A DNA stretch of 64,000 bases from Gadus chalcogrammus (Eukaryota; Chordata; Actinopteri; Gadiformes; Gadidae). The translations under genes and the position numbers were made by a program. Under the pieces are notes generated by a model. It worked only from the letters and a program-made list of their open reading frames with translations, made no database searches and was not told where the DNA came from. Positions 13,060-24,960 of the stretch are shown here, piece after piece. The first letter of the stretch is position 1. Each line of letters begins with the position of its first letter. The DNA is taken from positions 9,143,628-9,207,627 of the forward strand of contig NC_079428.1 in NCBI RefSeq assembly GCF_026213295.1, given 5' to 3'.

Positions 13060-14122
13060 TAGGGATGGGAATTGATAAGAATTTCACGATTCCGATTTCT
13101 ATTCCGATTCTGCTTATCGATCCGATTCCTTATCGATTCTCTTATCGATTCTCATTGGGTGAGAAAATAAGTATAAATGTGTTTGTTTGCATTACATCTC
13201 TTTAATATCTGATCAGAAGTGCTTCTAGTATTAGAAATTGTACATTTTCAAATCAATTGGTCTAGAAGAAAAAATATATGTTTCGCTTTTTAAGCCCAAA
13301 TGCCATCATTATGTGCCATACAACTAAAAACACAGACTGAAAACAGCCAAGTAAGAGCTTGTGCCTTTTGGAATTCTAACAGTGCTCATTTGCATTCAAC
13401 TTGTAACAAAATTAAACTGACATAAACAAAATGAAGCATTGATTAGACAGAGATTTATTAGATGGGCCTACCTAATAAACCGTTGGAACACATAAGACCG
13501 GAAACCATAGCAATGCCGGTAAACAAACCCCGAGAAGCCCAATCCCTATGAGAGCTCCCCACGCTACGGCCATCCGTAGGCGACAGAGCTGTTGGCCGTG
13601 ATATTATATATACAATTATAATATAGTATATAATATATTATATACTATTATATATAGAGCTCCGGGAGCCGCAAACTGCAACAATCACTTTCTCCTCCAT
13701 TCCGCGGTTCACCCGGACTGCTGCACTGAGTTTGACGGCTGAACGCGGATTGGCTGTTACGTTACACATGTCACTCAGTTATCACGCTGTTGAACGCTGA
13801 TTGGCTGTCATCACGACAAAAACTTGTGATCGGTTTTCTCCCGCGAAAAACTCGCCCTTATACGTGTCTCTACGTTCACTTTGTATGGGATCTTGTCGCC
13901 CCGTCGCGTTTGGTGTGAACGCACAATGCGATTCTTCCTCGGCGGCGACATGTTTGCTGCGTTCTGAACCAAATCAAAGCAGCGTGTGTGTGACGTCACG
14001 ACGCATTTACCGCGACCGGAACCGATAAGCGGAATCGTTAAGCAGGCTTGCTAACGATTCCAAGGAATCGGTTGACTCGGAACCGGTTCTGAACAAGAAC
14101 CGGTTCTCGATTCCCATCCCTA
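13060..14122. mobile_element. hAT-like non-autonomous element, about 1.06 kb
   Basis: The left end TAGGGATGGGAATTGATAAG faces a right end CTCGATTCCCATCCCTA, giving terminal inverted repeats of the TAGGGATGGGAAT type. The body is rich in CCGATTC/TATCGATTC motifs, and it shares an internal block with 1299-1345. I see no clear 8-bp target duplication and no transposase frame. The short frames at 13801-14028 are not supported. Confidence 0.7.
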
Positions 14123-15240
14123 TCGGCCTCATTGGCCAAGTGTGTCATGCAAGGAACTCGGCATCCAGCTCCTGCTTGCTCTCAAGGTACTCTCACCAGA
14201 GTAGACGTACAGCTAAAACAAGGCTGCAACTAAACAAAGGTAAACATAAACAAAACGACTATGTACACGCACGTAAACATCAACGGACTTTGTTGCAACG
14301 GTGCAGTGTGCAAAGGTAAACACGGAGTGCTTAGAGGGGGCGTTATGAGGGAGGTGGGCACGCCAGTACGGTGACCGCCCTCACACTCTCCCGTTGGCTG
14401 TAGGTTCAGTGGTTGGCGAGAACAGCAATCAGCCCTCTCTCCCTCTCTCCCTCTCCCTCCCTCTCTCTCCCCTGGGTTATTGTCTGACACGTCGCCGTTT
14501 AACCCAATAGGGGAATCGTAACTTTGTCTACATCCCCTGGCCCTTTGGCTCGCTTCACGTCGCTGTCCTCGGCTCCTCCCAGCCTCGCCTTCCAGCACCT
14601 TCTACCACTTGAAGTACGTTGGAGGGTGCCTAGTGTGAGCGCACCTTATCTGTTCAGGGAGCCTGTGGACGTAGCCCAGTGAGTCACATTCACATTCTCT
14701 CTCTCTCTCCCCCTCTCCCCCTCTCCACACAGGCAGGTTGGCTCTCTGTGCGAGTTCCTTTTCCGCTTTGGTTTGGTTTTGTTGTTTAGTTGTGCCTTTT
14801 GGGCTTCTTCTTCTGTTTACTTCCATGTTGTGTTTACAACAGACAAACAACCCCGCAACACGCGCTCCAATCATTCACACGCTGAACTCACCACTGATAT
14901 TACAGAAAGAAGACAGGGTACATTCCTATAATAATAATACTATTATTTTTATTATTATTATTATTATTATTATCTTGTTTCTTATGAATATCCTAGTTTA
15001 TCATGTGTAGACTCAGTGGAGTCAGGTCATACCAGTGCACACATACAATCTAAAGAAAATACAATGCACTTACGTTTATAAAAAGGTTTGTAAAGTCGCT
15101 TTGGGATCAAACCCACTGAAGTGAAGAAAGGACAATAAAGTGAAATAAGGATAAGGAGGAGGAGGAGGACAACTGGTCAGCCTGAAGCTCAGAGCGGTAA
15201 AGAGAGAACGATAGAGAGAGGGAGAGTGCGAGCATTTTGG
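14123..15240. other. Intronic, no gene; simple repeats
   Basis: Within intron 2 of plcb3 as reconstructed here. It contains CT-rich tracts (14425-14475, 14695-14727) and an (ATT)n tract at about 14935-14985. I searched for the expected third plcb3 exon and did not find it. Confidence 0.45.
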
Positions 15241-15613
15241 AACTCAACTGAATACACGCTTTGCTTATTCTCATATATTTGATACTGTATTCAGATGTTG
15301 TTTGTATCTAATGAAAATCACTTAAAGAACATTAACCGTGGAATGATTCTGGCAGCATCTCTCTCAACCAATTACCACAAAACCAGTTCCTTCCACTTTC
15401 TGCACTGGGCATTAGAAACTAACTTCCGTTGTAAATACCTTGGAGCTGGTCCTGAGTGGCTAAACGATTAGCTCAATTAGAGCAATTAACACTTGCAGGG
15501 TTTGGGGTTGCATATCCTCTTTGGCCACTCCTCATGCCAGGAATGTGTCCTCTCACCTTATTGGTGTATGTTCACATTATTAATTAATTATTTCACCACA
15601 TATTCTGACACAA
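15241..15613. repeat. Dispersed repeat, copy 1 (pair at 19632-20035)
   Basis: About 325 bases are near-identical to 19632-19953, with a further matching tail to 15613. It contains GCTCAATTAGAGCAATTAAC and GGGGTTGCATATCCTC, which loosely resemble tRNA-like A and B boxes, so a SINE is possible. Not coding. Confidence 0.8.
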
Positions 15614-15860
15614 AGACAGAGAGAGAGAGAAAGGGATAGAGGGAGACCGAGATAGAGAATGTTGATAAGGTCAACTGTAACTGTGTGAGCAAAACATTTG
15701 AAACATGCTTACGTTACAAGACGACAGTCGCCCGTCCAGTTTGCTTCACGTGAGTGTGTTTGTGTGTACGTGTATCTGAGTGTGTATATCTCTCTCTGTC
15801 AGTGTATCTCTCTCTCTCTCTCCGTGTGTACGTGTGCGTGCGTGTGTGCGCGCGTGTCAC

Positions 15861-15950
15861 CTGGTTGGCTCCACTGCTCTTCCAGCGGAGGAAGAATCCG
15901 TTGGGCTCCACCTCCAGGGTGACCAGGCTGGGGGGGCCGCTGTTGGGTTC
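15861..15950 (-). CDS. plcb3: Phospholipase C beta 3, coding exon 2
   Basis: A 90-base, 30-codon exon in phase 0. On the minus strand it is preceded by a TTTCCTGCAG acceptor and followed by a GTGACA donor after CAG. The translation begins EPNSGPPSLVTLEVEPNGFF and continues LRWKSSGANQ. This matches the PLC-beta N-terminal PH-domain segment, where the family has a hydrophobic V-T-L-x-V-x-P-x-G-F-F-x-x-W block; the LVTL and PNGFF wording is closest to PLCB3. It joins in frame to the exon at 25873-25971. The next exon, expected to carry the conserved I-R-D-T-R-T-G-R region, is not in this window, so the gene runs off the left edge. PLC-beta enzymes cleave PIP2 into IP3 and diacylglycerol at the plasma membrane under Gq control. 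Confidence 0.85.
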
Positions 15951-16129
15951 CTGCAGGAAACCACAGATACAAAGAAACCATTATGAATGAGGCGGCAGCG
16001 GGAGAGATGGGGGCGGTCGGTCCGTCAACCTGTACGCAGTAGTTACACTTTAAAACGGACCGCCGCCAAACAGCAACGTAAACATTAAGGAACTTGCCCA
16101 AGTATAAATGAGCCTTTAAGCTCAGGCTT

Positions 16130-17390
16130 CTTTATCATTGAGCCTCCGGGCTGAATGCTCAAATACATTGGAGATCTAATTGCCCGACCAGGGGCTTTTA
16201 TTTTGGAAGCAAACTCTTAGAGGAAAACAAGTCCTCGTTAATGCTTAATGGGAAGGCTCGGCGAGGATGGGTCTTAATGAATTGCAATAGAGTAGCGCGT
16301 AGCGTTTTAGTAGCGTTGTTATCTGATTAGCACTATGGACAAACTGACATATCAGCAGAGAGAGAGTAAGAGAGAGAGAGAGAGAGGAAAAAAGAGCAAG
16401 TAATAGAGAGAGAAAAGGAGAGAGAGGCACACAAACACTGAGAGCGGCCATGTTCCAGCATGAGATGTAAATCTTAAATCAAATCAATACGACACGACGG
16501 TGATGCCTCTTCATCACCATGAGGCCACGAAGACTGACAAAGAACTCAGCCTCACAATCTTAAATTCCTATCATTAGCTATAAATGATAGTGGTTGATGA
16601 TGTTCTACAAGAAAACAACCAACGGTCGCTGTGAGGGTGTACGATGGATGCATCATCGTCATCATCATCGTCTTGTCCTGCCATACTCTTTGTCGTTACC
16701 TTGATTCTTAGCTCCACTGCAGGCTAGCGGAGACGCCCAACAAATGTAAACGATATTACGATCTATTTCTAATTAACTTAATATAATACAACTATATCAA
16801 ATATATGCTCCAGACTATAATACTAACATGATATACGACATAGCTATAATCAGGGGCGGGTCCAGGGAGGGGCTGGGGTGGCACCACATTGGATTGGCCA
16901 GCCGGAGTGCCACTTCAAAATCTGACAGTTGATTTAGGATTTGAAGAAATCGTTAATCACATCATCAATGCCGGCGTGATATTCTGGGCCACCCCTAGTG
17001 ATTTTGTCCAGACACACCACTGACTATAAACGTACTATTGTCACTAAGCATACATACTATCTTACTACTTACTATTTAATACTTTCACCAAACCCTCTTT
17101 TAGAAATGGACTTTAACACTGGGAAATACATTTAGGAGGTTGACTGGCCCGAAACTCAAAACAACCGCCCACCGCAGGATTTAAATAGATTATACATTTA
17201 AACTATGTTGGCATTCATCCTTCACAAATGATAATGGATACGGGTACTGCTGCCGCGAGCAGACAGGGTGTGTCTATGAATTAACAAGCACGATAATACA
17301 CTAACTTATAATGCGCCTTTCAAGAACCACATGACCTACCTTTAGTTTAGGCTCGACGGTGGGCTAATAGGGGGGGGGGACAAAGCAGAG
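16130..17390. other. plcb3 intron 1, no gene
   Basis: Mixed sequence with a GA-rich tract at about 16360-16390. No splice-bounded frame or recognisable repeat family. Confidence 0.5.
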
Positions 17391-17555
17391 AGAGACAGAG
17401 ACAGAGACAGAGACAGAGACAGAGACAGAGAGAGTGAAAGAGAGAGAAGGAGAGAGACAGAGAGAGAGACAGAGACAGAGAGAGAGACAGAGACAGAGAG
17501 AGAGAGAGAGACAGAGACAGAGAGAGGGACAGAGAGAGGGACAGAGAGAGAGAGA
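17391..17555. repeat. (GACA/GAGA) purine-rich simple repeat
   Basis: Interrupted GAGACAGA units over about 165 bases. Minus-strand frames read Ser-Leu-Cys repeats and are not genes. Confidence 0.9.
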
Positions 17556-18460
17556 TTTGTCAGAGGGAAAGGAGGATGAGTTAAGTGGATTAGAAATAAA
17601 TGAATAAATGGAGGGAAAGGAAGAAGGAGGAAGAAAGGATAGATGAATGCAATTCAAAAAAGTGGTCAGAGACCCAAGAAGAAAGGCAACATTTTTTAGA
17701 TCAACGTGAATCTTTGTGTGGCTACGGGTCTGGAGTTTTCTAACCCAAAAAGTACGGCCAGGCCCTAGACACAATCAATCAATGGTGAAAATGAATTTTG
17801 GTGGTCAGGTTTTTTTCTATACGACACGTATACAGGAAGTAGCTCTGAAATTCTGCAATTTTAAATCACTTAATCTTCTCCTGCACTGGTTTGTTATGCT
17901 GTTGTTTATATCTGGTGCTGAACAATTTCTTCAAAATGACTCATCTCATAATGCAACCAGCAAGATCGTCCAACAATGAATACATTCGCATGGCAGGATC
18001 AAACATGTGACTTTATTTATTTGACTCCAAGCTAATTAAATGTATCTGATCGATAATGAAGGTTTGAACATACAATAGTGGTAGCATTGGCTTGGCGGCA
18101 TCACCAATACCATGGGAAAAAAAGAAATGCATAAAATATAAATAAAATATGTATACAATATAAATACGCCCAACATTATACCAACTACTACGCAATTGAT
18201 TTGTTGCAGCCTGAACATTCTCCATTGTTTCATACTTTATTCGTTTTGAAATCAAGTGATGATTCAGACCAGCGTTCACAACACAGGAAAACAAATGGCT
18301 ACAAAAGAAAGACCCACCCTGGGTAACATGTTACTATTGCTCACTAAAAACTAAAATAAGTCACTACCACTCTGTCCCTTGGGCTGACCTTGCCCTTCAA
18401 CCCTGCCCCAGAATAAAACCTTGCTAAGATGTCACTGGCTTAGGAGGTTGGTGCTCTCTC
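17556..18460. other. plcb3 intron 1, no gene
   Basis: AT-rich. Several 60-90 codon frames exist, but none has a domain or splice signals. Confidence 0.5.
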
Positions 18461-18462
18461 TC

Positions 18463-18655
18463 TTCACCCCTATCTCTATCGCTCTCTCTCTCTTCACCCC
18501 TTTCCCTCTCGCTCTCTCTTCACCCCTTTCCCTCTCGCTCTCTCTCTTCACCCCTTTCCCTCTCGCTCTCTCTCTTCACCCCTTTCCCTCTCGCTCTCTC
18601 TCTTCACCCCTTTCCCTCTCGCTCTCTCTCTTCACCCATTTCCCTCTCGCTCTCC
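18463..18655. repeat. Pyrimidine-rich minisatellite, 27-28 bp unit
   Basis: The unit CACCCCTTTCCCTCTCG plus CTCTCTCTCTT repeats about seven times with small length changes. The plus-strand frame over it (Pro-Leu-Ala-Leu-Ser repeats) is an artefact of the repeat. Confidence 0.9.
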
Positions 18656-19390
18656 TCAACCTACCGCGGAATCTTTCATTGGAAGCACAAGAGGAAGAAG
18701 GAAGTCAGCTTATCTGCAAGCCAGCTCTACTTTACATACTCGGCGGTCTTGTTTTCAGTATAGACTTTATAGCGCAAAACATTGTTTTTATCTTTCCCGC
18801 TCAAAGGGACCCTTTTGTCCTCCCAGGTGTGATGTTGGTTAGTCATTAAAAGCCGTTTCAAAATTCGACCCATGGGTGAAACCACAAGTAGGGGGGATCC
18901 AACCCAGGTATATACAATGGGTACACTAATCTATCGGTTGGTACAGCCCACTGCGCAGCATAGTAGGCTGATCCAGCCATCACAGTCTATAGGGTCTATA
19001 TTCTGAAATGCTGGTGTTTAAATAGGGGTATTTTAAGGTGTAGGTGAACCCTTTTTTCAGCTCGCATTCAAACACACACACTATGAGATAAAAAAAATAA
19101 ATGCTTAAGGCAGCAGAGATGGATGTAGGGGGGGGGGGGGGGGGCAGTTATTTCAATGATAACGTCCAACGCTGACTTTATTAAACCTTTTTAGTACCCT
19201 TGATGTGCATGAGGGATATAATGAGCAATGTTACATATATAATGTCCCAAACACTGTGGCGTCATACATAAAGTGTCAAAGAAGCCCAACCCGCTCTCGG
19301 ATGTGGACATCAAAATAAACCCTCGCCCAGACAGAGCTCCACACATTCAAACACACCGTAGCGTCACACTACAAGTGTCAAAGAAGCTTA
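18656..19390. other. plcb3 intron 1, no gene
   Basis: Includes a poly-G tract at about 19127-19144. Nothing coding is recognised. Confidence 0.5.
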
Positions 19391-19480
19391 GTGTAGGACT
19401 GGGTGTTGGACTCTTGGTCAACAGGTTGTGGGTTTGATCCCCGATGCCTGCCCTCTAACCAGTAAGCATCCTTAAGTAAG
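19391..19480 (+). mobile_element. tRNA-derived SINE-like head
   Basis: GTAGGACTGGGTGTTGGACT followed by GGTTGTGGGTTTGATCCCC looks like an A-box/B-box pair of a pol III promoter at tRNA-like spacing. The body beyond 19480 cannot be delimited. Confidence 0.5.
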
Positions 19481-19631
19481 ATGACACCTTACTTCCTGTA
19501 GCAGGTCCTTGATAACACCCATCTACAATAATGAGCTGTCAAGAAGTCCAAGAAATAGTTCTAAATATGTTTGATCTGTGCTTGTAGCTGTCCCACATTC
19601 CACCGAAATCTGTGTTTTTTTTTACCCCAAG

Positions 19632-20035
19632 CAACTCAACTGAATAAACGCTTTGCTTATTCTCATATATTAGATACTGTATTCAGCTGTTTGTATCTAA
19701 TGAAAATCACTTAAAGAACATTAACCGCTGAATCATTCTGGCAGCATCTCTCTCAACCAATTACCACAAAACCAGTTCCTTCCACTTTCTGAACTGGGCA
19801 TTAGAAAATAACTTCCGTTGTTAATACCTTGGAGCTGGTCCTGAGTGGCTAAACGATTAGCTCAATTAGAGCAATTAACACTTCCAGGGTTGGGGGTTGC
19901 ATATCCTCTTTGGCCACTCCTCATGCCAGGAATGTGTCCTCTCACGTTATTGGCTCAAACACTTTGGATAAAAGCCCTCAAATGGTGCATGTTCTCATTA
20001 TAAAATATTTATTTCACCATAGATTCTGATAACAT
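19632..20035. repeat. Dispersed repeat, copy 2 (pair at 15241-15613)
   Basis: Near-identical to copy 1 but with about 30 extra bases after CTCACGTTATTGG that read ACTTTGGATAAAAGCCCTCA. That motif is common to fish SINE and LINE 3' tails. Confidence 0.8.
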
Positions 20036-20149
20036 TTCCCGAATTGACATTTTAGACAAACTTCTGTTGTAGAATCGTTGGTGGCCTTGCCATCAAAGTT
20101 GACAGGAAACAACTTTAGGTACACTTTTTATCCACTTGCAGTGAGATCC

Positions 20150-20260
20150 AGAAGATCCATGTCATGAAGGAGCATGTAGCGGTTAGGGGAACTCTTGCTC
20201 AAGGATGCCCAGGGGTTGGACTGCAACCGTTGGGATTCAAACATCCACCAAGCAACTCTT
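20150..20260. mobile_element. Fish SINE-tail-like segment
   Basis: GGAACTCTTGCTCAAGGATG and CCGTTGGGATTCAAAC are a motif pair widely found in teleost SINE/LINE-derived repeats; the second is a B-box-like sequence on the minus strand. A plus-strand 95-codon frame overlaps it and is not supported as a gene. Confidence 0.45.
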
Positions 20261-21268
20261 CCTCTGGCTCTTACAGCCAACATCCCTTCCACTCACAGAA
20301 CAAGTTTCCTCATACGCCAGTTGATCCACCAGACCAAGACACTCTATGGGCGCCAAGAACTGGAAGAGAAGTCGTTGATGTGGTAAGGCAGGAAACAAGT
20401 GGTTCAGCACACACACACCTTGTTGAGCACAAACACCAGATACGTGTGTGAGATAGATACCTCTCTCTCTCCCGCCCTCCTTCCATCTCTCTGAATCCAC
20501 ACTAAGTGGCTTTGGCTCAAAGCATCTGATAAATGACTAAATGGTTCATAGTAAAACATTCGGTGTCCGGAGCAATTCATTCTAATTGCAACGACAGACT
20601 AGTTTCCATTTGATGTTTAATATACGATTAATCAATTTTGAAAATCGTATTAACGTGATGGAGGAAACGGAACAGGTAACGGCGAGGTCGTCTCCAGGGC
20701 AACACTGTGTATCAAACGGTTATCTCTTCTTCTATTAGCGCTAGTTGGAATCATTGAGAGGATCCGTCAACCAGAACTCCTCTCTGCCTTGACGACTGAA
20801 TTATTTAAATGCTTATTTTTGACCGCTGTATCATCGTTGTAACCTATGGTTAGGGACCGTTATTACAAAATAAAAATATATAAATTAAATAAATATTATC
20901 AGTATATATATTTTTTTCGGCAGACACTTTTATCCAGAGTGACTCACTGTGGATTCAGATAGATGTTTTTAAGTATCAGTTAGGGATCAGGGGTGAACTT
21001 TCTGTAGGATGTCTACAGGTTAAGCCTCCGAAATAGTCGCTGTTCCGGCATGTGTGTGCGGACATTGATTATTTTTTACCACGTTATACAAATGTTGACC
21101 ATATAGTTTTATTGTGGAGGTAAATCGGCTTTGAGAGAAATTCCATGAAATAATGCCGCTTGTTTATGCAAGCATAAGCTAGAACGATGACTGTGTCTTT
21201 AACTAGTCTGTGTGTTTTAAAGTACACAGTCGTAAACCACGGTGGAAAAGTGTATGCACAAACTGTAG
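20261..21268. other. plcb3 intron 1, repeat fragments
   Basis: GGCAGACACTTTTATCCAGA at about 20927-20950 and GGCTCAAAGCATCTGATAAA near 20515 are fish SINE-tail-like pieces. No gene. Confidence 0.45.
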
Positions 21269-21293
21269 TGTGTGTGTGTGTGTGTGTGTGTGT
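21269..21293. repeat. (GT)n microsatellite
   Basis: About 12 GT units. Confidence 0.95.
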
Positions 21294-21439
21294 TACTTTG
21301 GCAACAAGGTAAAACTTGATAACAGCTGACCTTCGTACCCCAGGGCGCGAGAGCAAGAGGTGGTGACGGAGGCCAGACACATTAAACGGGCCGCGGGTAA
21401 AAACCAAACATAGGATCATGCTTCACCAGTGACGGCAAC

Positions 21440-21570
21440 AATCAGTCCTGAAACTATGGTTCGCTCAATGGATGTTCAAATCAGGCCAAAAGGTTCTGGG
21501 TTCGATTTCCAACCAATGGGCATCAATGCATGAGAGCCCTCCGACCCCTCCTTAACGACATGGACCTGAG
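21440..21570 (+). mobile_element. tRNA-derived SINE-like segment
   Basis: ATGGTTCGCTCAATGG and GGTTCTGGGTTCGATTTCC have A-box and B-box character, followed by unrelated body sequence. Ends are not defined. Confidence 0.5.
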
Positions 21571-22499
21571 CTCAGTCAGGTTTTCTGTGACTGTTCATTC
21601 CAGAAGACTACGTTGCCTTTAGGGGCAGAAAGGTCGCGGAACAGCGTGTCCACGTCAAGCCTTTAAATGCAAACAGACTACCGAGTGAAACGGCAATCGG
21701 TTACAAATATAGACTCCTGACGCAGAGGTGGTGCTCAACCTGTTGTACTGCAATATTACTGCATATGACGATATACGACATTAGTCATGTGTGGTTTAGT
21801 CAGTACTACAGGAGAGCGCAACATAATGCAAATTTTCCGTTGTGTCAACATGTTTTTGTCACGGAGTGAATCCAAACCGAGCCGCGTCTGATCTTGGATT
21901 GTGGAATCTAGAACTGGAATGAAGCCAATGACATAATGAGGCAGAAAAAAACATATAAAAACTAATACAATGATACGTCCCAATTAATTGACCTAATTAA
22001 AATGCGATTCATTGTACTTTTATATCTTGCACTTCAGTCCCCAGGGGTCGGAACAATTCCTCAAGTGCCGACATTTTTAATCTTTGAGACACATGAGAAA
22101 ACATCTTCACCATCATCTTCATCAACTAAAGAAGGTTACAAAAGAATGATGAGGAAAGTCAAGATGACAAAGGTGAATTTTCTGAATAATTTGATATGAG
22201 AGGAAGAGGAGGAGGAGGAGGATAATATAATGGGTGAAAAGACAGAGGGGGGAGAGGGGAGGAAGATAAGTGGAGAAGGAGATAAAGGAGTTTTTAACCA
22301 GAATACAAAAAAAGAAGGGAAGGAACCCAGAAGGCACCAGGGAGGGCAAAGTTGTTTCCAGATGTCAATCCTTCCCACCCTCCACATGTGGCTGTGGTTG
22401 ACACCTGACCTCCTTCCCCCACGCCCCCCAGCCCCTAAACCTCTCAGGCCTATTAGCAGCATCATTAGGAAAGACCTCCCCCCCACCTGATGGAGGGAG

Positions 22500-22502
<3 letters not shown>
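21571..22502. other. plcb3 intron 1, no gene
   Basis: Purine-rich GGA/GAGG sequence at 22200-22330. The overlapping frames on both strands are low complexity. Confidence 0.45.

Positions 22503-22539
<37 letters not shown>
22503..22539. repeat. (TC)n microsatellite
   Basis: About 18 TC units. Confidence 0.95.
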
Positions 22540-22540
<1 letters not shown>

Positions 22541-23655
22541 GAAAAAAGATCTCCAAATCCACCTGATCTCAACCTTTGAAAAGGCCGGAGTTGCATTGCA
22601 GCCGTGGAAAACGCATGACCGCAGAAGCATTTAGCTGTGTTCGTTTGAATCTTAATCATCATAACTCAGCCCTCACTCTCTACCATCCTCTTCTACGGCC
22701 GCTTTGCCCTTCATCGTCTTCGTCGACCCCCAACCACAAATCACCGGCGGTCGACCTCCTCGCCGTCCTCAACTCAGACGTAACCGACGGCAACCGGCAC
22801 TTGCACGGGATTTGGTCGGGGAGAAAACGACGGCGGCTGAACCTCCCTGGCTCGCCGTCGGCCCCTAGAGCGGAGACGCGTGGGGGAGACGTGCGCTGTG
22901 TTTCGTTTTGTTTGACTTGACACACACACGTGGCCGTGTTTCACTGTGATGTGTGACGTTTCTCAAATACCCACTGGCTGCACTTCTGTGTGTGTGTGTG
23001 TGTGTCTCTCCCCCTCTCTCTCCCCACCTCTATCTCCCTCTCTCGCTGAATATTTCCCTTCCGTTTGCATTCCTCTTGTAGCCACTCATCCAAAGCGTAG
23101 TACAAGTGCTGTGGAATCAGATTTGTAGCGTCAGAAGCGCCCTGAAGGATCCGTATCTGAACTCCCCGAGTATGTAAATGCCTGGTAGTCCAGTCGAGGA
23201 ATGTGACGTGGATTTTGCATGTATGTAAACGTATGTAGCGGGAACATAGAGGGGGCGGATGAGGCAGGGCGGAGCGGGAGAGAGAGAGGGAGGGAGGGAG
23301 GGAGAGGGGGAGGGAGGGGAGAGGAGCCCATAACAAGCTGGAACAGGAAGTCATTCAATGTGAAACACACACACACACACACACAACCTAAACAGCCTCC
23401 CACAAACACATGCAAAACCTCCCACACACCCTCCACCAGACACATGCACACGTACACACAAACCTACGAAACACACACATACACACAAACAACTAACCTC
23501 ACACACAGAGCAAAACCAACATTTACAGTGCATTCCTTTTCCTCCACACGTTAGTCAGTGTGTGTGAGTGTGTATGTGTGTGTGAGTGTGTATGTCATTA
23601 GGCCACAATGCACTGCATTGGCCGAAACTTCCTCCAGCTACAGACATTGTATGAG
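22540..23655. other. plcb3 intron 1, no gene recognised
   Basis: A GC-rich segment at 22680-22900 is open on both strands for 80-114 codons, but there are no splice sites or domains I can name. GA/GGGA-rich and CA-rich tracts fill 23270-23480. Confidence 0.4.
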
Positions 23656-24347
23656 TAGGGATGGGAACCGAAACCCGGTATCCAAAAAGGCCCCAGGGCT
23701 AAATTATTAAATACAGTGGTATCGATAAGCTCCGACGTACCCGCTGCTGCCATCGCTATCGAGGTTATTACTGCCGCTTCCCTGCACTCACATATGACAT
23801 TTCCGTTTTTTCCCCCCCCATTCGAATTCTGAATTGGTTGAAGACGTGTTTATTTGAATGACGCTTCAAATAGGCGAAACATCAATATCACGACAAGGTG
23901 CGGCGGAAGTCCGCGGCTTTCGGACCCACCCTTGGTCCGAGTCGGACCACGGCAGAGCTTCGATGTAGAGCGGCTCGCTCCCCAGAGGAGCCGCGGAGCC
24001 CTGCGCCGCGTGATAGAAAGACAACACGCGTCGGAAGATCAGGTCGGAGGTCACGCTCCTTGTTCGATAGGATGGGCGGTCAAGGATGACGTTTTCAGCA
24101 AGAAAAAAACACCAAAACATCTACATTTTCGCAACATTATAGTCCGTTCAATTATTCTTAACATTGTGAGCTAGTGCTGCAGAAGAAGGTTGACATATTG
24201 TGAGAAGAATAAAGCAAGGTGTTGATGTTCTTCATTTTGTTTTCCTTCAACAGGAGTTGATAAGAGTACCGTTAAATGAGCGGGTAGACAGGCAGTACCA
24301 ATAAGAGTGTGGTGGCCTCGTTTACATCTTCAAGATGACCATCCCTA
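23656..24347. mobile_element. hAT-like remnant with TAGGGATGG ends
   Basis: The left end TAGGGATGGGAACCG and the right end GACCATCCCTA share the TAGGGATGG terminus seen at 13060. The GC-rich centre (23880-24090) is open on both strands (84 and 106 codons) without a known domain. It may be a captured or decayed fragment. No target duplication is evident, so the boundaries are uncertain. Confidence 0.4.
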
Positions 24348-24508
24348 GTGGGGAGGGGCAAGTGAATGAACACCGTGAAGGAGTGAAACCCGAAAGGCAG
24401 AAATAAAGACGGAATATAATAGAAGAGATGCATTAAGAAGGAATGAGTAATGGGGGAGAGAGGAAGGATGGAATGAGGGTCAAAATGGCACTTCAATCTA
24501 AACACCGC

Positions 24509-24537
24509 GGGGGGGGGGGGGGGGGGGGGGGGGGGGT

Positions 24538-24599
<62 letters not shown>
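24509..24599. repeat. Poly-G (28) followed by (TG)n
   Basis: A 28-base G run, then TGGG, then about 30 TG units. Confidence 0.97.
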
Positions 24600-24600
<1 letters not shown>

Positions 24601-24860
24601 TTCTTTTTCTCTAACTTTTCTACTGGGAATAACAACAAAGTGGGGGCCAGAGATGGAGAGAAAGAAAAAGAGAGAGAGACATAGACCGACAGCGAGAGGA
24701 CATGGCTGTCATGTTTGCATAGATAATCACTAAAACAAGCACATTCCCCGGAATCCCCCTTGAGAGTAAAAGACGGAGAGGGAGAGTAAAATAAGGATAA
24801 GAAGGAATGAATGAAAAACAAAAGAACGAGCGAGAGACGCACACTAAATATTGAGTCATT

Positions 24861-24960
24861 AAAGTACAGTTAGGGGTTGGACAGTGGATACAGAGACAGG
24901 TCATTGAGGAGCAGGTAGGGGTTAGACAGTGAATACAGAGACAAGTCATGAAGGAGCAGG
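24861..24960. repeat. Two-copy tandem repeat in a SINE-like context
   Basis: TTAGGGGTTGGACAGTGGATACAGAGACAGGTCATTGAGGAGCAGG-type units recur once with small changes (period about 59 bp). Similar wording (GTCATGAAGGAGCA) occurs at 20161-20175. Confidence 0.7.

Noticed and set aside
19391..19460. Functional tRNA gene
   Set aside because: A- and B-box-like motifs occur, but no cloverleaf with proper acceptor and anticodon stems could be drawn; a SINE head is more likely.
20164..20451. 95-codon plus-strand frame
   Set aside because: It overlaps SINE-tail-like sequence and has no domain.
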